Numbered from the stretch's first letter, positions 1 through 8,501 are shown. The stretch is DNA of 23,750 nt from JBMOGA01 sp049318625 (GCA_049318625.1 JBMOGA010000058.1:1-23750), one strand, 5' to 3'. The notes: generated by a model not told the origin, from the letters alone. Numbers and translations: made by a program.

Positions 1-1
1 A

Positions 2-39
2 AGTTCTCATCCTGATTGACGCTGAGTTCTCACCTTGAT
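2..39. repeat. Two near-identical 15-bp direct repeats beside the comM break (possible IS end)
   Basis: A 15-bp unit beginning AGTTCTCA and ending TGAT occurs at 2-16 and again at 25-39, 23 bp apart, with 13 of 15 positions identical. The second copy overlaps the in-frame stop that ends comM at 30-32. Repeated short units at an element end are known for IS21-family insertion sequences, which carry multiple terminal repeats. That this is such an end is inference, because the element would lie outside the window. Confidence 0.45.
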
Positions 40-1283
40 CGCCGCCGCGCAGCAATCACCCGCGCCCGAACCTCCGCGCTGCCCTCCGACGGCGCCGGCA
101 GCGCCAGATCGGCCGCCGAGACCGCCGGCACCTCGATCTGCAAATCGATACGATCGAGCAATGGACCGGAGATTCGCGCCTGATAGTCGGCCGCGCAGCG
201 CGGGCCGCGCTTGCAGGCAGAACCTGGACCACCACCGCAGCGGCACGGGTTCATCGCCGCCACGAGCTGGATCCGCGACGGATAGCTGATCCGATGGTTG
301 GCCCGCGCGATCACCGTCTCGCCGGCCTCGAGCGGCTGGCGCAGTGAGTCGAGCACCTGCGGCGTGAACTCCGGCAGTTCGTCGAGAAACAGCACGCCGA
401 GATGGGCGAGCGACACTTCCCCCGGCTTCGGGCGCGACCCGCCGCCGACCAGGGCCGCCATGCTGGCCGAATGATGCGGCGCCCGGAACGGCCGGTCGAC
501 CGCGAGCCGCCCGCCCATCAGCTCGCCGGCGAGCGACTGTACCATCGAGACTTCGAGCATCTCGGATGCTTCGAGCGGTGGCAGGATCGACGGCAACCGC
601 TGGGCGAGCATCGATTTGCCGGAGCCCGGCGGCCCGATCATGAGCAGGTTGTGCCCACCCGCCGCGGCCACCTCGAGCACCCGCTTGGCCGTCTCTTGTC
701 CCTTGACGTCGAGCAGATCGGGAAGGCTCGCCGACGGCGGCTCCACGACCGGCTCGGGACGGCGCAACACCTGCGTACCGCGCAGATGATTGATCAGCGA
801 CAGCAGGTGCGGCGCCGCGATGATCGTGACATCCTCGCCGGCCCACGCCGCCTCCGATCCGCCGGCCTCGGGACAGATCAGCCCCTTGCCCATGGCGTTC
901 GCACCGATCGCCGCCGGCAGCGCCCCGGGAACCGGTCGAATCGCGCCGTCGAGGGCCAACTCTCCGATGGCGGCATAGCCCTCGATGGCCGACGCCGGCA
1001 GCACCCCCGTCGCCACCATCAGGGCGAGGGCGATCGGCAGATCGTAGTGACTGCCCTCCTTCGGCAGATCACCCGGCGCGAGGTTGACGGTCACCCGTTC
1101 CCACGGGAAGCCGAACCCCACCGCATGCAGCGCATTGCGCACGCGATCCCGGCTTTCGGCGACCGCCTTGTCCGGCAGTCCCACGATCGAAAAGGCGTGC
1201 TTGCCCGGTGTGATCCGAACCTCGACATGCACCCGCCGAGCCTCGACACCGACGAAGGCGACGGTCGACATGTGTCCGAACAT
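30..1283 (-). CDS. comM: YifB/ComM-family Mg-chelatase-like AAA+ ATPase, C-terminally truncated
   Basis: ComM is a hexameric helicase that promotes branch migration during natural transformation; in many bacteria the family is annotated only as YifB. The 417-aa product has the N-terminal Lon-like domain (about 5-125), a Walker A GPPGSGKS at 217-224, a Walker B LFLDE at 298-302, the Cys cluster at 347-362 and the SGPLLDRID motif near 372-380. Family members are about 500-510 aa. This one stops after AARRRSR, about 90 residues early, at a TGA embedded in short direct repeats. The missing part is the C-terminal helical bundle. The ATG at 1283 has AGGGGG six bases upstream and aligns with the usual family start. 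It lies 80 bp downstream of gshB on the same strand. The truncation suggests a disrupted gene; whether residual activity remains is unknown. Confidence 0.85.
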   Translation of the reverse strand: MFGHMSTVAFVGVEARRVHVEVRITPGKHAFSIVGLPDKAVAESRDRVRNALHAVGFGFPWERVTVNLAPGDLPKEGSHYDLPIALALMVATGVLPASAIEGYAAIGELALDGAIRPVPGALPAAIGANAMGKGLICPEAGGSEAAWAGEDVTIIAAPHLLSLINHLRGTQVLRRPEPVVEPPSASLPDLLDVKGQETAKRVLEVAAAGGHNLLMIGPPGSGKSMLAQRLPSILPPLEASEMLEVSMVQSLAGELMGGRLAVDRPFRAPHHSASMAALVGGGSRPKPGEVSLAHLGVLFLDELPEFTPQVLDSLRQPLEAGETVIARANHRISYPSRIQLVAAMNPCRCGGGPGSACKRGPRCAADYQARISGPLLDRIDLQIEVPAVSAADLALPAPSEGSAEVRARVIAARRRSR

Positions 1284-1363
1284 CGGCGGCCCCCTGAGTT
1301 TCGATCAGGGTACCGCCCGTCCGTCCACGTGACAAGAACAAAATTGGAACAAACAGGTCGGGA

Positions 1364-2311
1364 TCAGGACCGGCCGGCCTTCGCCTCGATGGCGTCCCAG
1401 ATCAGCGCCGCGATGTCCGCGCCACCGAACGCCTTCACTTGGCGGATGCCGGTCGGCGAGGTCACGTTGATCTCGGTGATGTAGGGGCCGATCACGTCGA
1501 TGCCGGTGAACAGCAGCCCGCGACGCGTGAGCTCGGGCCCCAGCCGTGCGCAAATCTCGAGATCGCGCGGTGTCAGCTCCGTCGGCTCGGCACGGCCGCC
1601 CACATGCATGTTGGACCGAGTCTCGTCGGCCGCGGGCACGCGGTTGATCGCACCCACCGCCTTGCCGTCGACCAGGATGATCCGCTTGTCGCCGGCGCGC
1701 ACTTCCGGCCGGTACTGCTGCACCATGAACGGCTCACGGAAGACGATCTGGAACAGCTCGATCAGCGAGTTGAGGTTGGTGTCGTCGGGCCCGACGCGGA
1801 ACACGGACGCCCCGCCGTTGCCGTAGAGCGGCTTCAAGATGATGTCGCGATACTCGGCCCGGAAGGCCCGCACATCGTCCGGATTGCGCGTGACCAGCGT
1901 CGGCGGCATCAGATCGAGGAAATCGAGCACGAAGATCTTCTCGGGCGCGTTGCGCACGCTCGCCGGATCGTTGACGACCAGCGTCTTCGGCTGCAGCCGT
2001 TCGAGCAAGTGGGTCGTGGTGATGTAGGCCATGTCGAACGGCGGATCCTGGCGCAGCAGCACCACATCGAACGCCGTCAGGTGCTCGGTGCGGTCGTCCC
2101 GCGTTGCATAGTGGCGCCCGACGGCATCCTCGACGGTCAGCGTCGACCCGCGGGCCAGCAGCTTGGCGCCGTACAGCGCCAGATTCGGCGGCGTGTAGTA
2201 GAAGAGTTCGTGACCGCGGCGCTGCGCTTCGAGCAAAAGGGCAAACGTGGAATCACCCCGGATGTCGATCCGGTCGATGGGGTCCATCTGGCAGGCGACG
2301 CGCAGCGGCAT
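1364..2311 (-). CDS. gshB: Glutathione synthetase
   Basis: This enzyme joins gamma-glutamylcysteine and glycine with ATP in the second step of glutathione synthesis, in the cytosol. The 315-aa length is typical. The protein begins with the N-terminal substrate domain (about 1-120; MDPIDRIDIRGDSTF is characteristic), followed by an ATP-grasp domain with the glycine-rich loop KPLYGNGGASVFR (160-172) and the metal-binding TEINVTSPTGIRQ near the C-terminus (279-291). The ATG at 2311 follows GGAG at short spacing. It sits 27 bp downstream of yraN and 80 bp upstream of comM, all on the minus strand, so rsmI-yraN-gshB-(comM) is probably one transcript. This order is common in alphaproteobacteria. 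Confidence 0.96.
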   Translation of the reverse strand: MPLRVACQMDPIDRIDIRGDSTFALLLEAQRRGHELFYYTPPNLALYGAKLLARGSTLTVEDAVGRHYATRDDRTEHLTAFDVVLLRQDPPFDMAYITTTHLLERLQPKTLVVNDPASVRNAPEKIFVLDFLDLMPPTLVTRNPDDVRAFRAEYRDIILKPLYGNGGASVFRVGPDDTNLNSLIELFQIVFREPFMVQQYRPEVRAGDKRIILVDGKAVGAINRVPAADETRSNMHVGGRAEPTELTPRDLEICARLGPELTRRGLLFTGIDVIGPYITEINVTSPTGIRQVKAFGGADIAALIWDAIEAKAGRS

Positions 2312-2338
2312 GCGGCTCTCCGGTCAAATTCGGCGCGA

Positions 2339-2731
2339 CTAGTAGAGCGGCTGCAGGGCATTCGGCAAGTGACGGGGCATCCACCGGCCGATCACGAGCA
2401 CGGCATCGAACCCCATCTCGCAGCCCTGGTGCCTTGGATGCCGCCCCACCCAGTGCTCCGCCGCCGCCCAGATCCGCCGCGTCTGCGTCTCGCCCAGCGC
2501 CGCCATCGCCCGGTCGATCGTCGGCCGCGCCTTGACCTCGACGAAGGCGAGCCGCCGGCCACTTCGGGCAATGAGGTCGATCTCGCCCAGCCGCGACCGA
2601 TAGCGCCAGGCCAGGATGCGATAGCCCTTGCAGACCAGCAGAGCCGCCGCCACCACCTCGGCAAAGCGCCCCGCCGACTCGCGGCGTTGGCGCACCCGGT
2701 CGGGCTCCGTACCAGCGGCCGTGCCCGTCAT
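2339..2731 (-). CDS. YraN family protein (UPF0102)
   Basis: This is a small protein of the UPF0102/YraN family, which has a restriction-endonuclease-like fold and no settled function. The 130-aa product shows the family core: a conserved GRFAEVVAAALLVCKGYRIL helix (about 21-40), RLGEIDLIAR (about 47-56) and the FVEVKAR strand (about 63-69). The E-ID-EVK arrangement matches the nuclease-like active site. The ATG at 2731 overlaps the rsmI stop in an ATGA arrangement (2728-2731), which supports this start and translational coupling. The pairing with rsmI is widespread in bacteria. Confidence 0.93.
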   Translation of the reverse strand: MTGTAAGTEPDRVRQRRESAGRFAEVVAAALLVCKGYRILAWRYRSRLGEIDLIARSGRRLAFVEVKARPTIDRAMAALGETQTRRIWAAAEHWVGRHPRHQGCEMGFDAVLVIGRWMPRHLPNALQPLY

Positions 2732-3579
2732 GGCGCGCCGCGCTTGATCGCCAGCGCGATGTCGTAGGCCCGCGCCTTCGGGATCGCGAGTTCGTCGGCT
2801 GCGATCCGCGCCGCATCCTTCAAGGTTTGCGACTCGAGCAGCGCCCTGAGACGGGCCTCGATCGCGGCATCGTCGACGGCCCGCTCTGGTGCGGGACCGA
2901 TCACCAGCACGATCTCGCCGATCAACCCGGCGATCCGCTCGGGCAGTTCGCCGAGCGGCGCCCGGATGATCTCTTCGTGCAGCTTGGTCAGCTCGCGGGC
3001 CACCGCAGCCGGCCGGTCGCCGCCGAGAATCTCGGCCGCATCGGCGACGAGGGCCTCGATCCGGCTGGCCGTCTCGAACAATACGAGGGTCGCCGGTACG
3101 GTGGCGAGCTGCTCGAGGCGGTTGCGACGCTGCCCGCCGCGCGGCGGCATGAAACCACCGAAATGGAAGGCATCCGTCGGCAGGCCGCTGACCGTGAGCG
3201 CCGTCAGCACCGACGAAGCCCCCGGCACGCAGGTGACCATGCAGCCGGCCTCGATGGCATCGCGCACGAGTTTGTAGCCCGGGTCCGACACCAACGGCGT
3301 GCCGGCATCGCTGACCAGCGCCACGCGGTCGCCGCGCCCAAGGCGCGCGAGGATCTGCGGCCGCTCGCGTTCCGCGTTGTGCTCGTGATAGGAGCGCAGG
3401 GGCCGGTCGATCCCATAGTGGTCCGCGAGAATGCGGGTGCGCCGCGTGTCCTCGCAATAGATGACATCCGCCTGGGCCAGCGTCGCCAGCGCCCGCAGGC
3501 TGATGTCGCCCAGATGGCCGATCGGCGTGGCAACCAGATGCAGCCCGGCGTCGAGCGGCTGGGCCAGCAGCCGCTCCAT
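2728..3579 (-). CDS. rsmI: 16S rRNA (cytidine(1402)-2'-O)-methyltransferase
   Basis: RsmI uses S-adenosylmethionine to 2'-O-methylate C1402 in the decoding centre of 16S rRNA. Visible tetrapyrrole-methylase-fold motifs are LHLVATPIGHLGDIS, YCEDTRRTRILADHYGI, LVSDAGTPLVSDPGY, VPGASSVLTAL and the later VARELTKLHEE and GEIVLVIGPA. From the ATG at 3579 the product is 283 aa, the usual family length, with about 12 residues before LHLVATP. The frame stays open to an ATG at 3711, with a GTG at 3651 that has GAGG upstream. The extra 44 codons have a less GC-rich third position than the rest and match nothing I recognise, so I prefer 3579, although that ATG has no clear ribosome binding site. It diverges from lppC. 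Confidence 0.93.
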   Translation of the reverse strand: MERLLAQPLDAGLHLVATPIGHLGDISLRALATLAQADVIYCEDTRRTRILADHYGIDRPLRSYHEHNAERERPQILARLGRGDRVALVSDAGTPLVSDPGYKLVRDAIEAGCMVTCVPGASSVLTALTVSGLPTDAFHFGGFMPPRGGQRRNRLEQLATVPATLVLFETASRIEALVADAAEILGGDRPAAVARELTKLHEEIIRAPLGELPERIAGLIGEIVLVIGPAPERAVDDAAIEARLRALLESQTLKDAARIAADELAIPKARAYDIALAIKRGAP

Positions 3580-3888
3580 CTGATGGCCAACCGCACGCCG
3601 GATATCCGGCGACGGTACGGCGGACTCTTGCGACTTTTCTATGTGGGGCACTGCCTTGGCCTCGTCTCTTTTGTCGCCACAATGCGCTGCGATGGGGTCG
3701 TTTTCCAGCATCTGTTGTCGCGCGGCGCTGGATGCCGGGCGCGGATCGCGCTAACCGTCCGTCAAGCTTGAGGTTTCGGAGCCCGGACGACCTGGGGCAG
3801 AACAAATGGCTCCGCTCGTCCGCTCCGCAGCGGCGACAGACAGGGCGTCAGGCGATCAGCGGCCAACTGGAGCCGAAGGGGACCGGGG

Positions 3889-5157
3889 ATGGGCGTGCGA
3901 CCACCGATCGATGGGCTGAAGGCGTGGCCGACCCGGCGCACCCTGCTGCTCGGCGCCGGCAGCGTGCTGGCGCTCGGCGGTTGTGCCGTCGGCGGCATGG
4001 ACACGCCCACCGCAACGAACACGCTGTCACCCGGCGACGACCGGGGCGAGCAAGCTGCACGGCGACCGCAGGCGATCGTCAAGGTGGCCATGCTGCTGCC
4101 TCTGTCGGGACATGGACAGGCCGCCGCCATCGCCAAGGGTATGAAGCAGGCTGGCGAAATGGCGCTGTTCGACCGTGACGACGGGTCATTCCAGCTCATG
4201 GTCCTCGACGACAAGGGCACGCCGGACGGCGCGCGTGCTGCCGCCGATCAGGCCATCAAGGACGGCGCCGAGCTGCTGCTCGGCCCACTGTTCGCCGCCA
4301 ACGTTGCAGCCGCCGCCGGCCCCGCGCGCGCCGCCCGCGTGCCGTTGATCGCCTTCTCCAATGATCGTCAGGTCGCCGGATCGGGTGCCTACGTCATCGG
4401 CCATCTGGTCGAGACCGAGGTCGATCGCGTGGCGAGCTACGCCATCGCGCAGGGACGCCGCCGCATCGCCGCACTCATTCCGGACGAGCCCTACGGGCAT
4501 CTGGCCGAGGCGGCGCTCAAGGCCGCTGCGCAGCGCGAAGGCGGCACCATCGTCGCACTGCAGCGCTACCCCCGCGCCGCCAATGGCATGCTGGACCCAG
4601 CCCGCCAGCTCGGTCTGGCCCTGCGCGAACTCGAAACCGGCGGGCAGCCGGCGCAGGCCCTCTTCGTGCCGGGCGACCCCGAGTTGCTGGCCCAGCTCGC
4701 CCCGTTGATGACCTATGCCGGCATCGAGACCGCCGGTCTCAAGATCCTCGGAACCGGCGCCATGGACCAGCCCGGGCTCGGCCGCGAAAAGCGCTACATC
4801 GGAGCATGGTTTGCAGCACCCGACCCCAAGGGCTGGCGTGAACTCAACACGCAGTTCGCCAGCACGTTCGGCACGGCACCTCCGCGCATCGCCGCGCTCG
4901 CCTATGATGCCGTCGGGCTGGCCATCACCCTCTCGAAAGGCGCCGTCGGCAGCAGGTACGCGCCGGAAAACCTGACACGCCCGTCCGGTTTCAATGGCGT
5001 CGACGGCTTGCTCCGCCTTTCGCCGCAGGGCCTGCCGACCCGCAGCCTGGCCGTGCTCGAGGTCCAGGATTTCGGTGCCACGGTCGTCGATTCCGCCGGC
5101 GCGGCTATGACCTCCGCTGTCTCGGACAGCGCCAGCGCCAGCGCACGGTTGAACTGA
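3889..5157 (+). CDS. LppC-type penicillin-binding protein activator lipoprotein (periplasmic binding fold)
   Basis: This is a 422-aa protein of the LppC family. In gammaproteobacteria the related LpoA activates PBP1a from the outer membrane. The N-terminus has RR at 16-17, a hydrophobic stretch and a lipobox LALGGC, with the modified Cys at about residue 32. A Leu-binding-type periplasmic domain follows, starting with KVAMLLPLSG and continuing through LLGPLFAANV, VPLIAFSND and YVIGHLVETEVDRVASYA. The tail after about residue 400 is Ser/Ala-rich and probably disordered. The ATG at 3889 follows a GGGGA tract. The divergent arrangement with rsmI is standard for alphaproteobacteria. A role in peptidoglycan synthase activation is inferred from the family; the sequence does not rule out binding of a small ligand. 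Confidence 0.9.
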   Translation: MGVRPPIDGLKAWPTRRTLLLGAGSVLALGGCAVGGMDTPTATNTLSPGDDRGEQAARRPQAIVKVAMLLPLSGHGQAAAIAKGMKQAGEMALFDRDDGSFQLMVLDDKGTPDGARAAADQAIKDGAELLLGPLFAANVAAAAGPARAARVPLIAFSNDRQVAGSGAYVIGHLVETEVDRVASYAIAQGRRRIAALIPDEPYGHLAEAALKAAAQREGGTIVALQRYPRAANGMLDPARQLGLALRELETGGQPAQALFVPGDPELLAQLAPLMTYAGIETAGLKILGTGAMDQPGLGREKRYIGAWFAAPDPKGWRELNTQFASTFGTAPPRIAALAYDAVGLAITLSKGAVGSRYAPENLTRPSGFNGVDGLLRLSPQGLPTRSLAVLEVQDFGATVVDSAGAAMTSAVSDSASASARLN

Positions 5158-5237
5158 AAGCCGGACCGGCTAAAAGAGGCCTCCCCTTGTCCTGCCGATA
5201 GCCGGCGGCGGCGTCGGCAGTCCGAAGGCATCGAGGC

Positions 5238-6182
5238 ATGGCCGCCATTCTGGAAATCGTCCTGCCGGTTTTCAGCCTGATCCTGCTCGGCTGGTCGGCG
5301 GCACGGTTTCAGTATCTGAGCCCCGGTGCCGGCCACGTTCTTGCGCAGTTCGCGTTCAAGGTCGCCATGCCGGCGCTGCTGTTTCGCACCACGCTGAACC
5401 TGGCGCCCTGGAACGCAGACCCGGTGCTGTTGGCGGTCGCCTATTTCGGCGCCATGCTGGTGATCTGGACCATTGCTTCGCTGGCCACCCGTTTCGTCCT
5501 CGGCCGCCCGGCGGAGGATACGGCCGCGATCGCCATGGGGGTCTGCTTCGGCAATACCGTGATGCTCGGCATCCCGGTCGCCCTGACCGCGTTCGGCGAA
5601 GCCGCGGCCGTGCCCGTCGCGTTGATCATCACCATCGACTCGCCCCTGCTCTGGCTGCTCGCGACCTTGCAGATGGAATTGTTTCGCCGCCGGGAGGGCG
5701 GGCTACGCCTGGACACGATTGCCGGCGTCGCGCGCGATGTCGTGTTCAATCCCATCGTGCTCCCCCTGATACTCGGAACCGTGGGACGCCAGTTCGGCCT
5801 GGCGTTGCCGCCGATCGCCGACAAGTTGCTGGCCCTGCTCGCCCAAGCCGCCGTTCCGACGGCCCTCGTCGCTCTCGGCACCACACTCGTCAGCTTCGAG
5901 ATCAAGGGCCAGCGTCCGACGATCGGCCTGATCCTCGTGCTGAAGCTGCTGGCCTTCCCCGGCCTGGTGGTACTCGCGACGACCGCGCTTCAGCTGCCGC
6001 CGGTCTGGATTGCGGTGGCGACATTGCTCGCCGCCATGCCGGTCGGCGCCAATGCCTTCCTGTTCGCCAGCCGCTACGAGCGCGGTGTGGGGTCGGTGTC
6101 GGCGGCCGTCGCGGTCAGTACCGGTCTTGCCGTCCTCAGCGTCAGCGTCGTCCTGTTCCTGCTCCGCGGTGGAGCAGGTTAG
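5238..6182 (+). CDS. AEC family transporter (first of three tandem copies)
   Basis: This is a 314-aa integral membrane protein of the auxin-efflux-carrier (AEC, Mem_trans) family, which in bacteria includes malonate and other organic-acid permeases and many members of unknown substrate. About ten hydrophobic segments are visible. The first half contains PVFSLILLGW and KVAMPALLFRT, then the conserved CFGNTVMLGIPVALTAFG. The second half contains FNPIVLPLILG, PTALVALGTTL and MPVGANAFLFASRYER. The start ATG at 5238 has GAAGG about 9 bases upstream. It lies 80 bp after lppC and 47 bp before the next AEC gene. The substrate cannot be read from the sequence. Confidence 0.93.
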   Translation: MAAILEIVLPVFSLILLGWSAARFQYLSPGAGHVLAQFAFKVAMPALLFRTTLNLAPWNADPVLLAVAYFGAMLVIWTIASLATRFVLGRPAEDTAAIAMGVCFGNTVMLGIPVALTAFGEAAAVPVALIITIDSPLLWLLATLQMELFRRREGGLRLDTIAGVARDVVFNPIVLPLILGTVGRQFGLALPPIADKLLALLAQAAVPTALVALGTTLVSFEIKGQRPTIGLILVLKLLAFPGLVVLATTALQLPPVWIAVATLLAAMPVGANAFLFASRYERGVGSVSAAVAVSTGLAVLSVSVVLFLLRGGAG

Positions 6183-6229
6183 AACTCCCTCTCGACCGCC
6201 ATCCCTCCCATCTCTCCGAGCCCACATAT

Positions 6230-7192
6230 ATGACCTTCGTCATCATGACCGTCGCGCCGGTGTTCGGGGCCATCTTGCTCGGGTTGCTGGCGGGCAAGCT
6301 GCGCTATCTCCCGGAGGGCGCGCAGCGGCCGATCATCGAGTTCGTGTTCCGGATCGCCATTCCGGCGCTGTTGATCCGCACCATGGCGGAAGCGCCGCCG
6401 TCGACCGCGTCGCCGTTCGCCTTGTGGGGCGCCTACTTCGGCGCCATCGCCAGCGTGTGGCTCGCCACCACGCTGGTCTCGCTCGTTCTGCTGCGCCGTC
6501 CCGCCGGCGAGTCCGCATCACTCGCGCTGGCGTCCTGCTTCGGCAATCTGGTCCTGCTCGGGCTGCCGATGGCGTTGACCGCTTTCGGTCCGGAAGCCGC
6601 AACGCCCATGGCGATCATCTTCCTGCTCGAACTCCCGGTCATGTGGTTCGCGGCCGTGCTGCACCTGACACTCGCCGAAGGCATGGCCGTCGGCAGCCTC
6701 GGCCGCGCCGTCGCCAAGATGGGCATGGACCTGCTGCGCAACCCGATCGTCATCGCATTGATTGTCGGCGCCGTGCTGCGCGAGACCGGGATTCCCATTC
6801 ACCCCATTCTCCGCCGTACGCTGGAGTTGCTCGGTCAGGCGGCCACCCCCGGCTCGCTGATCGCCCTGGGGCTGAGCCTCGCCGGCTTCAAGATGACCGG
6901 CCAGCTCTCGACCGTCTCGGCGGTCGTCGCCTTGAAGCTGGTGGCTCTGCCGCTGATCGCCTGGCAGCTCGCCTTCCATGTCTTCGCGCTGCCACCCGTA
7001 TGGGCCGGCGTCCTGGTGCTGTTCTGTACGATGCCGACCGGCGCCGTCGCCTTCCTTTTCGCGACCGAACACAAGCGCGCGGTCGAGCAGGTGTCCGCCA
7101 TCATCGCGGTCAGCGTTGCGCTGTCGGTCGTCACCATTTCGATGTTTCTTTATTTTCTGGCCGAGCAACTGCCCGGAACGCTGGCGAAGTGA
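6230..7192 (+). CDS. AEC family transporter (second of three tandem copies)
   Basis: A 320-aa membrane protein with the same architecture as its two neighbours: PVFGAILLGLLAGKLRYL and RIAIPALLIRT near the N-terminus, CFGNLVLLGLPMALTAFG in the middle of the first half, RNPIVIALIVGAVL opening the second half, and MPTGAVAFLFATEHKRAV near the end. The ATG at 6230 has no convincing ribosome binding site; an internal ATG at 6245 would remove five residues. The stop at 7190-7192 is separated by one base from the ATG of the third copy, which argues for co-translation. It has clearly diverged from the other two copies, so this is not a recent duplication. Confidence 0.93.
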   Translation: MTFVIMTVAPVFGAILLGLLAGKLRYLPEGAQRPIIEFVFRIAIPALLIRTMAEAPPSTASPFALWGAYFGAIASVWLATTLVSLVLLRRPAGESASLALASCFGNLVLLGLPMALTAFGPEAATPMAIIFLLELPVMWFAAVLHLTLAEGMAVGSLGRAVAKMGMDLLRNPIVIALIVGAVLRETGIPIHPILRRTLELLGQAATPGSLIALGLSLAGFKMTGQLSTVSAVVALKLVALPLIAWQLAFHVFALPPVWAGVLVLFCTMPTGAVAFLFATEHKRAVEQVSAIIAVSVALSVVTISMFLYFLAEQLPGTLAK

Positions 7193-7193
7193 C

Positions 7194-8135
7194 ATGACCA
7201 ACTCGCTCGCCGTCGTCTTCCCGGTTTTTGCCCTGATTGCGCTCGGCTACGGTTTCGGCCGGTCTGGACGGTTCGGCCCGGGCGTCGCCAAGGGCATCAC
7301 CGAGTTCACCTTCACGCTCGCGGTCCCGGCCCTGATGTTCAAGACGGTGGCCACGGCGAGCTTTCCAGCCGGCGCCGCCGTGGGCGTCTGGGCCTCCTTT
7401 TTCGGCGCCCTTGCCGTCGGATGGCTGCTGGCGACCGTCGCCACGCGCACCGTTCTCGGCCGCCCCCCCGCCGATGCGGCCGCCATCAGCCTCAGCGCCA
7501 CCTACGGCAACGTCGTCATGCTCGGCATTCCGCTGTGCTACAATGCCTATGGCCCCGCTGCCGCAACGGCTATCGCCATTCTCATGACGATCCACACACC
7601 GACGCTGTGGTTCGCCGGATCATTGCATATGGCTCTGGCATCGGGAGACGAGAACCGCCGCTCCGTTCCCGAATTGTTGCTCGATGTCGGCCGCGAACTC
7701 GTCCGGAACCCGATCGTCCTGGCAGTGGTCGGCGGCATCATCTGGCAATGGACGGGCCTCGGCCTCGACCCGACCGTCGACCGCACACTTGGCCTGCTCG
7801 GACAGGCCGGCATTCCCTGTTCGCTGGTCGCCCTGGGACTGAGCCTCGTTGCATTCGAGATCAAAGGTCAGGCCCCGACCCTGGCGCTCATCGTCGCGAC
7901 CAAGCAACTCGCCGTGCCGCTCGTGGCGGCAGTCCTCGCCATGCTCGTGTTCCGGCTCGATCCCGTGACCACCGGCGTCGTGGTTCTGTTTGCGGCAACG
8001 CCGGCCGGTGCCAACGCCTACCTTTTCGCCAGCCGCTACCAGCGCGCGGTGAACTCGACGTCCGGTGCCGTCGCCCTCGGAACGATCCTCGCAGCGCCGG
8101 CATCGGCGCTGATCATCTATCTGCTGAGCGCCTGA
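7194..8135 (+). CDS. AEC family transporter (third of three tandem copies)
   Basis: A 313-aa AEC/Mem_trans membrane protein. It shares PVFALIALGYGFG and LAVPALMFKT with the other copies, carries a variant of the central motif (TYGNVVMLGIPLCYNAYG, with Tyr replacing the Phe), then RNPIVLAVVGGII, CSLVALGLSLVAFEIKGQ and TPAGANAYLFASRYQRAV. The ATG at 7194 lies one base after the TGA of the preceding gene, so translation is probably coupled and a longer in-frame upstream extension inside that gene is unlikely. The gene ends 18 bp before the tail of a converging orphan gene. The substrate is unknown. Confidence 0.92.
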   Translation: MTNSLAVVFPVFALIALGYGFGRSGRFGPGVAKGITEFTFTLAVPALMFKTVATASFPAGAAVGVWASFFGALAVGWLLATVATRTVLGRPPADAAAISLSATYGNVVMLGIPLCYNAYGPAAATAIAILMTIHTPTLWFAGSLHMALASGDENRRSVPELLLDVGRELVRNPIVLAVVGGIIWQWTGLGLDPTVDRTLGLLGQAGIPCSLVALGLSLVAFEIKGQAPTLALIVATKQLAVPLVAAVLAMLVFRLDPVTTGVVVLFAATPAGANAYLFASRYQRAVNSTSGAVALGTILAAPASALIIYLLSA

Positions 8136-8153
8136 CCCAGCGCCCGGTCGCGA

Positions 8154-8501
8154 TCAAGCCGCCAGTTGACGCTGCCGGAAGTCCGCCCGCCGCGGTGCCA
8201 TCACGGCAACCGGAACGGCCGCAGCTTTGCGCGGCCTGACGGCCATCACGTCAGACAGATCCTCGAGCAACCGGTCGAGCGCATAGTCCGCCGCCTGAAG
8301 GGACTCGAGCGCGCGGGCCTGCGCCTGCATCACGTTGGCCGTCCGCTGTGCCGCCTGGTCGACGACGGCGACGACCCGCGACCAGTGGCCATCGATAGCC
8401 TCGCCGGCTGTCGGATAGACAGCGGTGGCCGATCGCGCCGAACTCCGATCGCGCCAGAAGAAATCAGTGACTTTCGCAACAAGATCGATAATGGCTCTCA
8501 T
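8154..8501 (-). CDS. Hypothetical alpha-helical protein, 115 aa
   Basis: I do not recognise this family. From the ATG at 8501 the product is 115 aa. A hydrophobic/aromatic N-terminus (AIIDLVAKVTDFFW) is followed by a long helix-prone middle (about 35-85) with heptad-like spacing around VVDQAAQRTANVMQAQARAL and YALDRLLEDLSDVM, then a basic Ala/Pro-rich tail. There is no signal peptide or recognisable motif. AAAGGG lies nine bases upstream of this ATG, which is why I chose it over an in-frame start at 8597. It converges on the AEC genes and stands apart from gluQ. A phasin-like or coiled-coil protein is possible, but that is only inference. Confidence 0.6.
   Translation of the reverse strand: MRAIIDLVAKVTDFFWRDRSSARSATAVYPTAGEAIDGHWSRVVAVVDQAAQRTANVMQAQARALESLQAADYALDRLLEDLSDVMAVRPRKAAAVPVAVMAPRRADFRQRQLAA

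Noticed and set aside
3580..3711. 44-residue N-terminal extension of RsmI
   Set aside because: The extension is polar, has lower third-position GC than the rest of the gene and is not part of the family; I treat it as upstream leader, though a GTG at 3651 with GAGG cannot be excluded.
5159..5171. AGCCGG/CCGGCT hairpin just after lppC
   Set aside because: The 6-bp stem with a 1-base centre is followed by A-rich sequence on the plus strand, and no gene points toward it on the minus strand, so it does not work as a terminator for anything nearby.
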